From Ancylobacter aquaticus (GTDB taxonomy: Bacteria; Pseudomonadota; Alphaproteobacteria; Rhizobiales; Xanthobacteraceae): DNA of 64,000 nt. Under the pieces are notes generated by a model. That model searched no databases. It was not told the DNA's origin and saw only the letters and a program-made list of their open reading frames with translations. Where the stretch lies: positions 682,001-746,000 of the forward strand of contig NZ_SMFY01000002.1 in NCBI RefSeq assembly GCF_004339465.1, given 5' to 3'. Positions 1 through 8,455 of the stretch are shown piece after piece (the first letter of the stretch is position 1; each line of letters opens with the position of its first letter). The translations under genes were made by a program, and so were the position numbers.

Positions 1-103
1 CGCCGACCAGCACATTGCCGATCACCTCGGCCGTGGGGGCGATCCACCAGCGGCCCAGCGCCGGCAGGTCCGGCGCCACCCCGTCGAGTGCGTAGACGGG
101 CAT
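1..103 (-). CDS. gamma-carbonic anhydrase family protein (N-terminal fragment)
   Basis: Only the first 34 codons are inside the window; the gene continues past the left edge. The start is the ATG whose complement is CAT at 101-103. The visible N-terminus begins MPVYALDGVAP and continues with APTAEVIGNVLVG, the typical opening of gamma-class carbonic anhydrase-like left-handed beta-helix proteins, where an acidic residue precedes the first hexapeptide turn. The zinc ligands would lie outside the window, so catalytic competence cannot be judged. It lies 5 nt downstream of the DUF3126 gene and is probably co-transcribed with it. Confidence 0.75.
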   Translation of the reverse strand, partial: MPVYALDGVAPDLPALGRWWIAPTAEVIGNVLVG

Positions 104-108
104 CGCCG

Positions 109-321
109 TCAGTCCTCAAGGTCGGTGTCGAGGATCGCCATCTGGAAATTGTAGGAGAGCTCGCCGTCTTCCTTGTCCTCGAACAGGACGCCGATGAACT
201 CGTCGCCGAGATAGACCTCGGCCGAATCCTTCTTCTTCGGCCGCGCGACGACGCGCAGCTGCGTGTTGGTGAACAGGCGCCGCATATAGGTCTGGACGCG
301 CTCCAGGTCCTTCTTTTCCAA
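109..321 (-). CDS. DUF3126 family protein
   Basis: A 70-residue protein beginning MEKKDLERVQTYMRRLF with a basic central stretch (ARPKKKDSAEVYLGDEFIG) and an acidic tail. This matches the small alphaproteobacterial family DUF3126, which has no assigned function; length and layout are typical. There is no signal peptide or membrane segment, so it is presumably cytosolic. It sits 5 nt upstream of the gamma-carbonic anhydrase gene and about 100 nt downstream of cysE, all on the same strand, so the three may form one transcript. The role is unknown. Confidence 0.8.
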   Translation of the reverse strand: MEKKDLERVQTYMRRLFTNTQLRVVARPKKKDSAEVYLGDEFIGVLFEDKEDGELSYNFQMAILDTDLED

Positions 322-418
322 GTCCGTGCTCCCAAGGGGGTTGATCGGGCGGCAGGCTTGCCACGACGGGCCGGCCGGCGCAACCGCGCCGGCACAATCG
401 GCTGTTCACACCATCAGC

Positions 419-1279
419 TCAGATCGCCTCGCCGAGGAAGGAAGGCATGTCGGAGAACTGGTCGAACATCTGGTCCATGCTGCGCGAGGGCTCGGCACAG
501 CCGGCCTCGCCCACCACCTTGGCCGGCACCCCGGCCACGGTGGTGCGGGCCGGCACCGGCTTCAGCACCACCGAGCCGGCGGCCACGCGGGCGCAATGGC
601 CCACCTCGATATTGCCGAGCACCTTCGCGCCGGCGCCCAGCAGCACGCCGTGACGGATTTTCGGGTGGCGGTCGCCATGCTCCTTGCCGGTGCCGCCGAG
701 CGTCACCCCCTGCAGCACGGAGACATTATCCTCGATGACAGCCGTCTCGCCCACCACGATGCCGGTGGCGTGGTCGAAGAAAATGCCCCGCCCGAACGGC
801 GCCGCCGGGTTGATGTCCACCTGGTTCACAGCGGAGGAGCGGCTCTGCAGATAGAGCGCGAAGTCGGTGCGCCCGTTCTTCCACAACCAGTGCGCCAGCC
901 GATGGGTCTGGATGGCGTGGAAGCCCTTGTAATAGAGCAGCGGCTGGATCGCCCGGTCGGTCGCCGGGTCGCGGTCGAGCACGGCGACGATGTCGGCGCG
1001 GATGGCGACCCCGAGCCCGGGCTCGTCCGCCACCGCCTCCTCGAAGGCCTGGCGGATGATGTCCGCCGGCACGTCGCCATGGTCGAGCCGCTGGGCGATG
1101 CGGTGCGCCACCGCCCGTTCCAGCGTGGTGTGGTAGAGCACGGTGGAGAACACGAAGCTGGCGAGAGCCGGCTCGCGCTGGGTGATCGTTTCCGCCTCGG
1201 CGCGAATGCGCGCCCAGACCGGATCGACCTTGTCGAGCGCGCGCGGCGCCTCGACGCGCTGAAGAGAATTCACAGCCAT
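419..1279 (-). CDS. cysE: serine O-acetyltransferase
   Basis: Makes O-acetylserine from serine and acetyl-CoA, the committed step of cysteine synthesis in the cytosol. The 286 residues show the N-terminal helical serine acetyltransferase domain (about residues 20-150, ending in the stretch IQTHRLAHWLW) and then a hexapeptide left-handed beta-helix (about 165-260) with FFDHATGIVVGETAVIEDN and GVTLGGTGKEHGDRHPKI, which contain the conserved Asp-His and HGDRHPK residues of CysE. Length fits the family. The C-terminal tail is the part that contacts cysteine synthase in the family. The upstream region contains an unusual cluster of GANTC sites (1424-1512). Confidence 0.95.
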   Translation of the reverse strand: MAVNSLQRVEAPRALDKVDPVWARIRAEAETITQREPALASFVFSTVLYHTTLERAVAHRIAQRLDHGDVPADIIRQAFEEAVADEPGLGVAIRADIVAVLDRDPATDRAIQPLLYYKGFHAIQTHRLAHWLWKNGRTDFALYLQSRSSAVNQVDINPAAPFGRGIFFDHATGIVVGETAVIEDNVSVLQGVTLGGTGKEHGDRHPKIRHGVLLGAGAKVLGNIEVGHCARVAAGSVVLKPVPARTTVAGVPAKVVGEAGCAEPSRSMDQMFDQFSDMPSFLGEAI

Positions 1280-1423
1280 TTTTCTACCCTCGCCGTTCGC
1301 CCGCAGGCGTCAGCCGGATGTCCCGAGTTGGGGTGAGCCTAGCACAGGCGCCCCGGCCGGCCTACGCCGCCGCCATTGCACAAATGCATGATCGGCGCCC
1401 CCACGGCGGCAGGCGGCGACGTT

Positions 1424-1512
1424 GAATCAGAACATGAAGCCGACCTGAATCGCCGTGGCAACTACGTCCGCCAAGCGATTCCGTTGATTCAGCTTTCGGG
1501 CGTTGTTGAATC
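1424..1512. promoter_or_regulatory. cluster of five GANTC (CcrM-type methylation) sites upstream of cysE
   Basis: GANTC motifs lie at 1424-1428, 1447-1451, 1477-1481, 1486-1490 and 1508-1512: five within 89 bp of the 282-bp gap between the end of the hydrolase gene and the cysE start. GANTC is the target of the cell-cycle methylase CcrM in alphaproteobacteria, and methylated GANTC in promoters is read by GcrA. Some sites sit inside short inverted arms (TTGAATCA, TTGATTCA). That they regulate cysE is inference. Confidence 0.5.
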
Positions 1513-1561
1513 AAAATGCAAGCGTGCCCGTCCGGCATTCTGGCACCCCCACCCGGCCGCC

Positions 1562-2314
1562 TCAGCGCGGCTCGTCGAGGAAGGCCAGCACCGCCTCCTT
1601 GAACACCTTGTCGCCCACCGCGCGCATATGGTCGCGGTCGGGAATGTCGATCGCCCGCGCATCGGGGATCAGCGCCGCGAGCGGGGCCGGAGCGCCGGCC
1701 ACCTCGTCGCGCGTGCCCACCGCGATCAGCGTCGGCACGGCAATGCGCGCCACCTCCTCGCGGCTCAGCGTGCGGCGTGAGCCGACGATGCACGCCGCCA
1801 GTGCCTCGCGGTCGCTGTTGGTCTGGTCGGCGAAGGCGCGGAACATGCGTCCCATCGGGTCGGTCACGTCGGCGAGGCTGGGGGCGCGCAGGGCGTCGGC
1901 AATGGTGATCGGCAAGCCTGCGCCGGCGATCAGATGGATGCCGATGCCGCCGAGAACGAGGCTGCGCACCCGCTCCGGCGCGGTGAGCGCAGCACAGGCG
2001 CTGATGCGCCCGCCCATCGAATAGCCCATCAGGTCGACCCGGCCGAGGTCGAGATGGTCGATCAGCCCGATCACGTCGCGGGCCATCAGCCACGGGTCGT
2101 AGAGTTCGGGCTGGTAGAGCTTGGCGGAGGCGCCGTGGCCGCGATTGTCGAGCGCGATCACCCGCCGCCCGGCCCCGGTCAGCGTCGAGACCCAGCCCGG
2201 CCCGACCCAGTTGATCTCCTTGGTCGAGCCGAAGCCGTGCACGAGCACGATCGGCTCGCCCTCCCCCTCGTCGAGATAGGCAAGCTCGATTCCGTCATGG
2301 CGAAAAGTCGGCAT
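1562..2314 (-). CDS. alpha/beta hydrolase
   Basis: A 250-residue alpha/beta-hydrolase-fold protein. The oxyanion-side motif is LVHGFGSTKEINW near residue 30, the nucleophile elbow is LMGYSMGGR (Ser of GYSMG near residue 100), and the C-terminal PDRDHMRAVG supplies the probable catalytic His; an acidic residue in GTRDEVAG completes a plausible triad. The substrate cannot be predicted. I chose the ATG at 2314 because GGAG lies 6 nt upstream; an ATG four codons earlier (2326) lacks this. No signal peptide is present, so it is cytosolic. It ends about 280 nt upstream of cysE and starts 71 nt downstream of the macrodomain gene. Confidence 0.85.
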   Translation of the reverse strand: MPTFRHDGIELAYLDEGEGEPIVLVHGFGSTKEINWVGPGWVSTLTGAGRRVIALDNRGHGASAKLYQPELYDPWLMARDVIGLIDHLDLGRVDLMGYSMGGRISACAALTAPERVRSLVLGGIGIHLIAGAGLPITIADALRAPSLADVTDPMGRMFRAFADQTNSDREALAACIVGSRRTLSREEVARIAVPTLIAVGTRDEVAGAPAPLAALIPDARAIDIPDRDHMRAVGDKVFKEAVLAFLDEPR

Positions 2315-2385
2315 AAGGTGCTCCATCCGGGGGAGCGGGCACGCTAGTCAGCCGCGCCGCCGCTGCCAAGGGCTGCGCGACAGCG

Positions 2386-2904
2386 TCACGCCTCCAGTCC
2401 GGCCAGGAAAGCCTCATAGACCCGAAGGTCGGCGTCGGAGAAGCAGCAGAAGATGATTTCCCCCAGCACGCCCGCCTGGTCGCGGAATTCCGCCGCCGTC
2501 GCCACCGCGATCCCCGCCGCACGCTCGATCGGATAGCCGTAGCGCCCGGTGCTGATGCCCGGGAAGGCGATGCTGCCGAGGCCATGCGTGCGCGCGAGCT
2601 CGATGCTTCTGCCATAGCATTGCGCCAGCAGCGTATCTTCGCCATGCCCGCCCCCACGCCAGACCGGACCGACCGTCGTATGCAGGACGAAGCGCGCCGG
2701 CAGCTTGTAGCCGCGCGTGATCTTGACCTCGCCGGTCCGGCAACCGCCGAGTAGCCGGCATTCGTGCAGCATCTCCGGTCCAGCCGCGCGGTGGATCGCG
2801 CCGTCCACTCCGCCACCGCCGAGCAGCGACGAATTGGCCGCATTGACGATGGCATCGACGGCAAGAGTGGTGATGTTGGCTTTGATGGCATGCAGGTTGA
2901 TCAT
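2386..2904 (-). CDS. macrodomain protein, probable O-acetyl-ADP-ribose deacetylase
   Basis: A stand-alone macrodomain of 172 residues. The ADP-ribose-binding signature VDAIVNAANSSLLGGGGVDGAIH lies at about residues 16-38 and contains the Asn and Gly-rich loop of the YmdB/MacroD class; the second ligand-binding loop is AFPGISTGRYGYP near residue 115. Family members remove acetyl from O-acetyl-ADP-ribose or ADP-ribose from acidic residues. It is cytosolic. The gene stands alone between the hydrolase gene and a 121-nt gap with no obvious partner. The assignment to the MacroD-type class is firm; the exact substrate is not. Confidence 0.9.
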   Translation of the reverse strand: MINLHAIKANITTLAVDAIVNAANSSLLGGGGVDGAIHRAAGPEMLHECRLLGGCRTGEVKITRGYKLPARFVLHTTVGPVWRGGGHGEDTLLAQCYGRSIELARTHGLGSIAFPGISTGRYGYPIERAAGIAVATAAEFRDQAGVLGEIIFCCFSDADLRVYEAFLAGLEA

Positions 2905-3025
2905 CGATGCACCGGAGTTGCCAATGGAACGGCCGCCGCGCCGCAGAGCGCAGGTACCGCCTCGGATGCGAGGATTCGTTGTCCTAAGGCATGCGGGTCG
3001 GTCCAGAACCCGGCGCCCCGAAGCG

Positions 3026-3394
3026 CTAGCCTGGCTTGTTCAGCGCCTTGTCGTTGCGGCAGCGCGACAGCGGCAGGATGGTGCCGGAATAAATGCGGGT
3101 GATGTTCATTTTCGCCTTGTCGGTGTCGACACTCAGGCAGGCGCAGCCATAGCCATAACCGTTAGGCTGCAGCTTCACATATTCCTTGCTGTTGAAATCG
3201 GGAGCGTTGTCGAAGCCTTCCGCCTCCATCCCGCCCTGCGAGCGCATCCACCAGTCGCCGTCGCGGTCGGAGAGGTACCAGTTGCCCGGCGTCGGGTTCA
3301 CATACCAGCCGCAGCGGTTCTCCGCCGCACCGGCCGGCGGGGCCGCCAGCGCGAGCCCGGCAAGGGCAGCAAGCGTTAGCAGCGAACGGCGCAT
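3026..3394 (-). CDS. DUF4087 domain-containing secreted protein
   Basis: A 122-residue protein with a clear Sec signal (MRRSLLTLAALAGLALAAPPAGAAE, cleavage after AGA-A). The mature part holds NRCGWYVNPTPGNWYLSDRDG, WWMRSQGG, YGYGCACLSV and a C-terminal SRCRNDKAL, with paired cysteines as in DUF4087. No function is known for this family; the location is periplasmic. Two ATGs are adjacent, at 3397 and 3394; GGAGG 5 nt upstream favours the second. It lies 19 nt downstream of the next uncharacterised gene and may be co-transcribed with it. Confidence 0.8.
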   Translation of the reverse strand: MRRSLLTLAALAGLALAAPPAGAAENRCGWYVNPTPGNWYLSDRDGDWWMRSQGGMEAEGFDNAPDFNSKEYVKLQPNGYGYGCACLSVDTDKAKMNITRIYSGTILPLSRCRNDKALNKPG

Positions 3395-3413
3395 CATCGC
3401 CTCCACAAAAGCC

Positions 3414-4400
3414 TCACGCCGGGAGGAAGAGCCGCCGGCGCCGCCTTTTCTTCCACATCGGGCGAACCATGGCCACCACCATGGAATTGAACGAGGCAAT
3501 GAGCCCGAACACGTTGAGCACCGCCGCCATCGTCCAGAAGGCGAGCTTGGCCATCGCCTCGGTGACGAACAGCGCCCCGCGCCCCAGCGTCTTCACCACC
3601 GCCAGCGTCTTGCCGCCCTTGGCCTGCGCCAGCACCTTCAGCCGCGCCGCGCCGGCCGCGTCGTCGACATGGCGCAGCCCGGCGAAGGTGGCGCGCGTGC
3701 CGGCCTTGCTTCCGGCGGTGCCGAGATCGCCCACCAGCGCCGTGAGCTGCGCCTTCGAGCCGCCGCGCAGCGCTGCCGTAATGTTGCCGGCGAAGCGCCC
3801 GCCCACCACGCCGGCCCGCCTTGCGCCCTTCAGCACGGACAGCCCGGCCCGCAGGGTCAACGGCGCGCCGAAGGCGGCATAGGTCGCCCCTGTCGCCACG
3901 ATGCCGATGCCGGCAAGGTTCACCATGAACTGGTCCACCGGCTCGCCACGTGCCCAGTTCATCGCCTCGCGGCTGAGGTCGCGCACATCGCCCCACACGG
4001 TGAGATCGCCTGCCGTCGCGCCGGCGAGCCCCGCGAGGTCCTCGCCCTGCCCGGTGAAGAACCCCTGCCCGAAGCTGCCGGCGCCGCGCGCGAAGCTCGC
4101 TCCCGGCGCATTGGCCAGCGTGACCCTCGCCCGGCGTTCGGCCGTGACAGGCACGCCGCGCGCGTCGGCAAGTTCGATGAAGCTGGCCGCCATTTCGGCG
4201 TCGTCGTCCACCAGCGCGGCGTCGATTTCCACGGCGGCCCGCTCGGGGGTCAGCACCCCGTCGAGCTGGAGATCGGCCAGCCGCGCCGCGTCGTCCTGCG
4301 CGCTCACCAGCGCAAAGGCATGCCGTCCCGCCGGCACCACCCAATGGGCGGCGCCGGCAAAGGCGAGCAGGCAGCCGAAGGCAGCGAAGAAGCGGTACAT
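3414..4400 (-). CDS. uncharacterised membrane-associated protein
   Basis: I do not recognise a family. The 328 residues start with a hydrophobic segment (MYRFFAAFGCLLAFAGAAHWVV) that could be a signal anchor, then an acidic soluble stretch (about 40-160), Ala/Gly-rich hydrophobic stretches around residues 170-215, and a strongly hydrophobic C-terminal segment (about 275-315) ending in the basic tail WKKRRRRRLF. Positive tail residues suggest an inside C-terminus. I chose the ATG at 4400; an in-frame upstream ATG at 4451 has no ribosome site either. It is followed after 19 nt by the DUF4087 gene. No catalytic motif is visible. Confidence 0.6.
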   Translation of the reverse strand: MYRFFAAFGCLLAFAGAAHWVVPAGRHAFALVSAQDDAARLADLQLDGVLTPERAAVEIDAALVDDDAEMAASFIELADARGVPVTAERRARVTLANAPGASFARGAGSFGQGFFTGQGEDLAGLAGATAGDLTVWGDVRDLSREAMNWARGEPVDQFMVNLAGIGIVATGATYAAFGAPLTLRAGLSVLKGARRAGVVGGRFAGNITAALRGGSKAQLTALVGDLGTAGSKAGTRATFAGLRHVDDAAGAARLKVLAQAKGGKTLAVVKTLGRGALFVTEAMAKLAFWTMAAVLNVFGLIASFNSMVVAMVRPMWKKRRRRRLFLPA

Positions 4401-4565
4401 GGCAATGATATGGGGATCACGCGGCGCGATTGCCTCTTTCTGCCCGTCCATTATGGCGAAGCGATGGGGCGCGATGCACAGGCGCGGCATCCGGCCCCTT
4501 GGACCGCGGCGCGCCAGCGGCTATGGTCGCGCCGGTTTCAACACGAGCGCGGACAGGCGAACATC

Positions 4566-4814
4566 ATGGCGGGCCACGTCGTTCCCCACTTCCACAATAC
4601 GGCCGGCGTGCCAAAGATCCTCATCGCGGCGCGGGAGTTCATGTGCGTGGGCGCGCTGCCGCCCTATGACCACCCGCATGTCTTCCTCGACATGGGCTCG
4701 GACGACGAGATCGTCTGCCCCTATTGCTCGACGCTCTACAAGCTCGACTCCCACCTGCACGGCACCGAATCGACCCCGCCCGGCGCGCTGTTCGAGATTC
4801 CGGCCGCCGCCTGA
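4566..4814 (+). CDS. zinc-finger domain-containing protein (zf-CHCC, NDUFS6-like)
   Basis: An 82-residue protein starting MAGHVVPHFHNTAGVPKI. It carries a zinc-binding arrangement of C near residue 21 (FMCVGALPPYDHPHVFLDMG, with His) and CPYC in EIVCPYCSTLYKLD. This is the zf-CHCC domain of bacterial proteins related to the 13-kDa NDUFS6 subunit of complex I. The bacterial proteins are small, cytosolic and of unclear role; a link to complex I assembly is only by homology. It is followed after 9 nt by the FAD monooxygenase gene, an arrangement that suggests co-transcription. Confidence 0.85.
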   Translation: MAGHVVPHFHNTAGVPKILIAAREFMCVGALPPYDHPHVFLDMGSDDEIVCPYCSTLYKLDSHLHGTESTPPGALFEIPAAA

Positions 4815-4823
4815 GCGGCGCTC

Positions 4824-6002
4824 ATGCCGGCCCGCTCCATCGCCATCGTCGGCGCCGGCATAGGCGGACTGACGGCCGCCCTTGCTTTGGCGAAGGCAGG
4901 CTGTGCCGTCACGGTGCTTGAACGCGCGACGGCGCTGGAGGAGGCGGGGGCCGGCGTCCAGCTCGCTGCCAATGCCACGCGCTGCCTCCAGGCGCTCGGT
5001 GTCTATGAGCGCGTCGCCGAACAGGCGGTGGTCCCCACGGCTTTCGCGGTACTCGACGGGCGGCGCGGCACGCGGCTCGCCGGCGGCCCGATGGGTGTGG
5101 CCGCCGAGGCGCGGTTCGGCGGGCCCTTCCTCGTCATCCACCGCGCCGATCTGCAATCCGCCCTGCTCGACGCGGTTAGCGAGCGGCCGGCGATCACGCT
5201 CAGGCTCGGCCACGCGCTTGAGAGCTTCACTCACGACAGCGCCGGCGTCACCCTGAAGCTTCGCCACGCAGGGGCCGAGGCGTCGCTGGCCGCCGATGCG
5301 CTTATCGGTGCCGATGGCCTGCGCTCGGTGGTGCGCGGTGGCCTCCATCCCTCGGCCGCCCCCTCGTTCCGCCACCGCGCCGCCTGGCGCGCCACCGTGC
5401 CGGTGGAGGCCCTGCCCGCCCGCCTCACCGATCCGGTGACCCGGCTCTGGCTCGGCCCGGGCGCCCACCTCGTCAGCTACCCCGTCAAAGCCGGCCGGGC
5501 GATAAACCTCGTCGCCGTCACCCCGGACGAACGCGAGGCGCATGGCTGGAGCGAAGCCGGCCCGCGCGAAGAGTTGCTGGCGCATTATCGTGGCTGGTGC
5601 GACGACGCCCGCGCGCTGCTCGGGTCGCCCGAGCGCTGGCTGCGCTGGGCGCTGTTCGATCTCGACCCGCTGCCCCGCTGGGGTGAGGGCCCGGTGACGC
5701 TGCTGGGCGACGCTGCCCACGCCATGCCGCCCTTCCTCGCGCAGGGCGCGGCGCAGGCGATCGAGGACGCGCTGGTGCTCGCCCGCGAAATAGAAGGCGC
5801 GCCAGACATCCCGGCCGCGCTGCGCCGATACGAGGCCGCGCGCCTTGCCCGCACCGCGCGGGTACAGCGCGCCGCCCGCGGCATGGACCGGATCTATCAC
5901 CTCTCCGGCCCGGCCCGGATCGCCCGCGATCTCGTCATGCGGACGCAGTCGGAAAACGCGGTGCTGGAGCGCTATCGCTGGATCTATGACTGGCGGGCGT
6001 GA
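4824..6002 (+). CDS. FAD-dependent monooxygenase (UbiH/salicylate-hydroxylase-like)
   Basis: A class A flavoprotein monooxygenase of 392 residues. The N-terminal Rossmann fingerprint is IAIVGAGIGGLTAALALAKAG with the ribose-binding Glu in TVLERA. The DG motif is ADALIGADGLRSVVR near residue 155, and the second FAD motif, VTLLGDAAHAMPPFLAQGA, is near residue 290. These enzymes use NAD(P)H and O2 to hydroxylate aromatic substrates such as salicylate or ubiquinone precursors. The overall look is closest to salicylate 1-hydroxylase-type proteins, but the substrate cannot be read from the sequence. It starts 9 nt after the zinc-finger gene. Confidence 0.9.
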   Translation: MPARSIAIVGAGIGGLTAALALAKAGCAVTVLERATALEEAGAGVQLAANATRCLQALGVYERVAEQAVVPTAFAVLDGRRGTRLAGGPMGVAAEARFGGPFLVIHRADLQSALLDAVSERPAITLRLGHALESFTHDSAGVTLKLRHAGAEASLAADALIGADGLRSVVRGGLHPSAAPSFRHRAAWRATVPVEALPARLTDPVTRLWLGPGAHLVSYPVKAGRAINLVAVTPDEREAHGWSEAGPREELLAHYRGWCDDARALLGSPERWLRWALFDLDPLPRWGEGPVTLLGDAAHAMPPFLAQGAAQAIEDALVLAREIEGAPDIPAALRRYEAARLARTARVQRAARGMDRIYHLSGPARIARDLVMRTQSENAVLERYRWIYDWRA

Positions 6003-6127
6003 GGCGCCCCCACCGTGACCGCGCCCCCGTCAGGATCGAATTTCCTCATGGGGGGCATGAAAACATCTCGTTTTCCGATCGAGGCGGCCTCGCCTAGGGT
6101 GCGCGCAACCGAGAATGGAGACGAGCG

Positions 6128-7081
6128 ATGCCACCCGCATCGAAGGCGACCCCGGCGCCATTGGCGGCGGCCGCCTCCGCGCCCCGCACCTTTTTGCCCC
6201 TGCCGCTGCTTGTCGCGCTGTTCTGCGTGCTGTGGTCCTCGGCCTTTGCCGGGGCCAAGCTGGCGCTCGCCGATTGCCCGCCGCTGATCCTCCTGTCGGT
6301 GCGCCTGCTGCTGGCCGGCTCGATCATGCTGGCCCTCGCCCCGCTCTGGGACAGCGACGCCCGCCGCCGCGATCTGCCGCCCATTCGCCGGCGCGACATC
6401 CTCGCGCTCATCGGCATCGGCATCCTCAACAACGCCGTCTATCTCGGGCTGAACTGGACCGCGCTCACTTTCACCTCCTCCGCCTATACGGCGGTGCTCA
6501 CCAGTTGCCTGCCGCTACTGGTGGCGCTGGGCGCCGGGCCCCTGCTGGGCGAGAGGATGAATGTCGCCAAATGGGCCGGCATCGCGCTCGGGCTCATTGG
6601 CGTCGTCATCGTGCTGCGCTCGCGCCTCGCCGGCGCGCACGAGACGCTGGCCGGCACGCTGCTTATCGGCGGCGGGGTGACCGCGCTGGCCGCCGGCACG
6701 CTGGCGTTCAAGTACTTCGCCCCGCGCGGCGGCGTGTGGAGCGGCAATGCCGTGCAGTGCCTGGCCGGCGGGCTCGCGCTCATTCCCGTGGCGCTGGCCA
6801 CCGAGAGCGCCGGCGATATCCGCCTCACCGCCAATCTGGTCGGCGGGCTCGCCTTCCTGGTGATCGCGGTGTCAATAGGCGGCTATGGGTTGTGGTTCTA
6901 TCTGCTCACCCGCGCCTCGGCGACGGCGGCTTCGAGCCTGCACTTCCTCATGCCGCCGCTCGGCCTGTTCTTCGGCTGGCTGCTGCTCGGGGAGGCCGTG
7001 CCGCCGCTCGACATTCTCGGCATCGTGCCGATCGCCCTTGGCATCTGGCTGGTGACGCGCCCGGCGAAGGCGGGGGCATAG
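6128..7081 (+). CDS. DMT/EamA family transporter
   Basis: A 317-residue inner-membrane protein with about ten hydrophobic segments arranged as two EamA repeats (about residues 20-155 and 175-310). Typical EamA phrases are FCVLWSSAFAGAKLALADCPP at the start and LGIVPIALGIWLVTRP at the end. Members export or import small metabolites; the substrate is unknown. The start follows GGAGACGAGCG. It precedes an intergenic palindromic element (7092-7183) and converges on the LLM oxidoreductase gene. Confidence 0.9.
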   Translation: MPPASKATPAPLAAAASAPRTFLPLPLLVALFCVLWSSAFAGAKLALADCPPLILLSVRLLLAGSIMLALAPLWDSDARRRDLPPIRRRDILALIGIGILNNAVYLGLNWTALTFTSSAYTAVLTSCLPLLVALGAGPLLGERMNVAKWAGIALGLIGVVIVLRSRLAGAHETLAGTLLIGGGVTALAAGTLAFKYFAPRGGVWSGNAVQCLAGGLALIPVALATESAGDIRLTANLVGGLAFLVIAVSIGGYGLWFYLLTRASATAASSLHFLMPPLGLFFGWLLLGEAVPPLDILGIVPIALGIWLVTRPAKAGA

Positions 7082-7091
7082 CCTCCCCAGA

Positions 7092-7183
7092 CGTCATCCC
7101 AGCCGCAGCGCAGCGGAGAGCCGGGGTCGTCATCCGGTATCGGCACGCGATCCCGGATCGGCCTGCGGCCGTCCGGGATGACG
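7092..7183. repeat. intergenic palindromic repeat with CGTCATCCC / GGGATGACG ends
   Basis: A 92-bp element between two convergent genes. Its ends are a perfect 9-bp inverted pair (7092-7100 and 7175-7183), and it contains an inner hairpin around CCCGGATCGG...CCGTCCGGG. The inner 16-mer ATCCGGTATCGGCACG (7132-7147) recurs at 44893-44908. A related element with the same outer ends lies at 51201-51297. This is the pattern of dispersed rhizobial intergenic palindromes. It could also act as a transcription stop for both flanking genes. Confidence 0.75.
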
Positions 7184-7202
7184 CTGTGTCAGGGATGCAG
7201 CG

Positions 7203-8231
7203 TCAGGCCGCCTCGGCCGCCGCCTGCAGCGCCTTGATCAGCGTGTAGGAACGCTTCTTGGCCGCGAGGTCGGGAATGGCGGTGGTAATCATCAGCTCGT
7301 CCGCCAGCGTGGCGTCGAGATGGTGCTCCAGCCCCTGCGCCACCTTGTCCGGCCCGCCGACCAGAACCTTGTCGCGGTTGCGGCGGATAAAGGCGCGGTC
7401 GGCCTCCGTGTAGGGATAGGCGGCAGCCTCATCGGCAGTAGGTATAGGGCCGTAATGGCCGCGCGCGCGCCTGAGATGCGCGAGATCGACACTGCCCGCG
7501 AGATATTCCGCCTCCTCGTCGGTGGGCGCACACACCACCGCCAGCGCGAGGATGGCATGGGGAGCGGCCAGCCTCTCGGAGGGCTGGAAGCCGGCGCGGT
7601 AGCTCAACATCGCGTCCAGCACGTCGTGCTGGGCGAAATGGTGGGCATAGGCATAGCCCACCCCGATCTGCGCCGAGAGCCGAGCACTGTAGCCGGACGA
7701 GCCGAGCAGCCAGATCGGCGGCAGCCTCACATCCACCGGCATCACCTGAATGTTGCGGTACGGGTGGTCCGCCGGCCAAAGGCCCGTATCCCAGAGCATC
7801 AGCTCCTTCAGCCGGTCGAGGAAATCATCGCCGGGATCGACATCCTGCCGCCGGCGCAGCGCGTGCGACGTCAACTGGTCGGTGCCCGGCGCCCGGCCTA
7901 GGCCGAGATCGACCCGGTCGGGATAGAGCGCCTCCAGCACCTTGAAGCGCTCCGCCACCATCAGCGGCGCATGATTGGGCAGCATCACCCCGCCGGAACC
8001 GACCCGGATGCGCGATGTGGCGGCGAGAATCTGCCCTGCCATCACATCTGGCGCACCCGAAGCGACGGAAGCGAGATTGTGATGCTCTGCCACCCAGAAG
8101 CGGGAAAAGCCGAGATTGTCGACATGATGAGCGAGGTCGAGCGTGCCGCGCAGCGCCTCCGGCCCTGTGCCGCCAGAAGCGACAAAGGAGAGGTCGAGAA
8201 CGGAAAGAGGTGTGTTTGCGAGACGGGTCAT
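7203..8231 (-). CDS. LLM class flavin-dependent oxidoreductase
   Basis: A 342-residue bacterial luciferase-like (alpha/beta barrel) monooxygenase. The N-terminus [21 protein letters not shown] and the motifs [20 protein letters not shown] and [23 protein letters not shown] match the LLM subfamily (MsnO8/YhbW-like) that uses reduced FMN. The catalytic-type His pair of WVAEHHN is present. I chose the ATG at 8231 because the longer frame upstream has no family sequence. The substrate is unknown and no partner flavin reductase is adjacent. The gene is divergent from putA across a 224-nt promoter region. Confidence 0.9.
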   Translation of the reverse strand: MTRLANTPLSVLDLSFVASGGTGPEALRGTLDLAHHVDNLGFSRFWVAEHHNLASVASGAPDVMAGQILAATSRIRVGSGGVMLPNHAPLMVAERFKVLEALYPDRVDLGLGRAPGTDQLTSHALRRRQDVDPGDDFLDRLKELMLWDTGLWPADHPYRNIQVMPVDVRLPPIWLLGSSGYSARLSAQIGVGYAYAHHFAQHDVLDAMLSYRAGFQPSERLAAPHAILALAVVCAPTDEEAEYLAGSVDLAHLRRARGHYGPIPTADEAAAYPYTEADRAFIRRNRDKVLVGGPDKVAQGLEHHLDATLADELMITTAIPDLAAKKRSYTLIKALQAAAEAA

Positions 8232-8378
8232 AGGCGGGACGTAAGCACGCCCCCGGCACCTGCCAAGGAGTATCCTCGATGTGACCAAGAGAACGTGAGC
8301 CCCCGATGGCGGTTCGGCGGCGCCAGATCTCGTGCCGGGCTTCCCGTCGCGTTGGCGATCACCTGCCAGAAAAGCGGA

Positions 8379-8395
8379 GCAACCAGCCGGTTGCA
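8379..8395. promoter_or_regulatory. putative PutA autoregulatory operator (GCAACC-N4-GGTTGC)
   Basis: A perfect inverted repeat, GCAACC at 8379-8384 and GGTTGC at 8389-8394, containing GTTGCA at 8390-8395. A further half-site GCAACC lies at 8447-8452, immediately before the putA start. The ribbon-helix-helix domain of E. coli PutA recognises GTTGCA-type sequences in the put control region. Because this PutA keeps that domain, these are the natural candidate operators. Binding is inference. Confidence 0.6.
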
Positions 8396-8455
8396 CCTAC
8401 CTGAATCAAGGGTTACACGTTATCCAGAAGCGGCAATCTATGGGGAGCAACCGGC

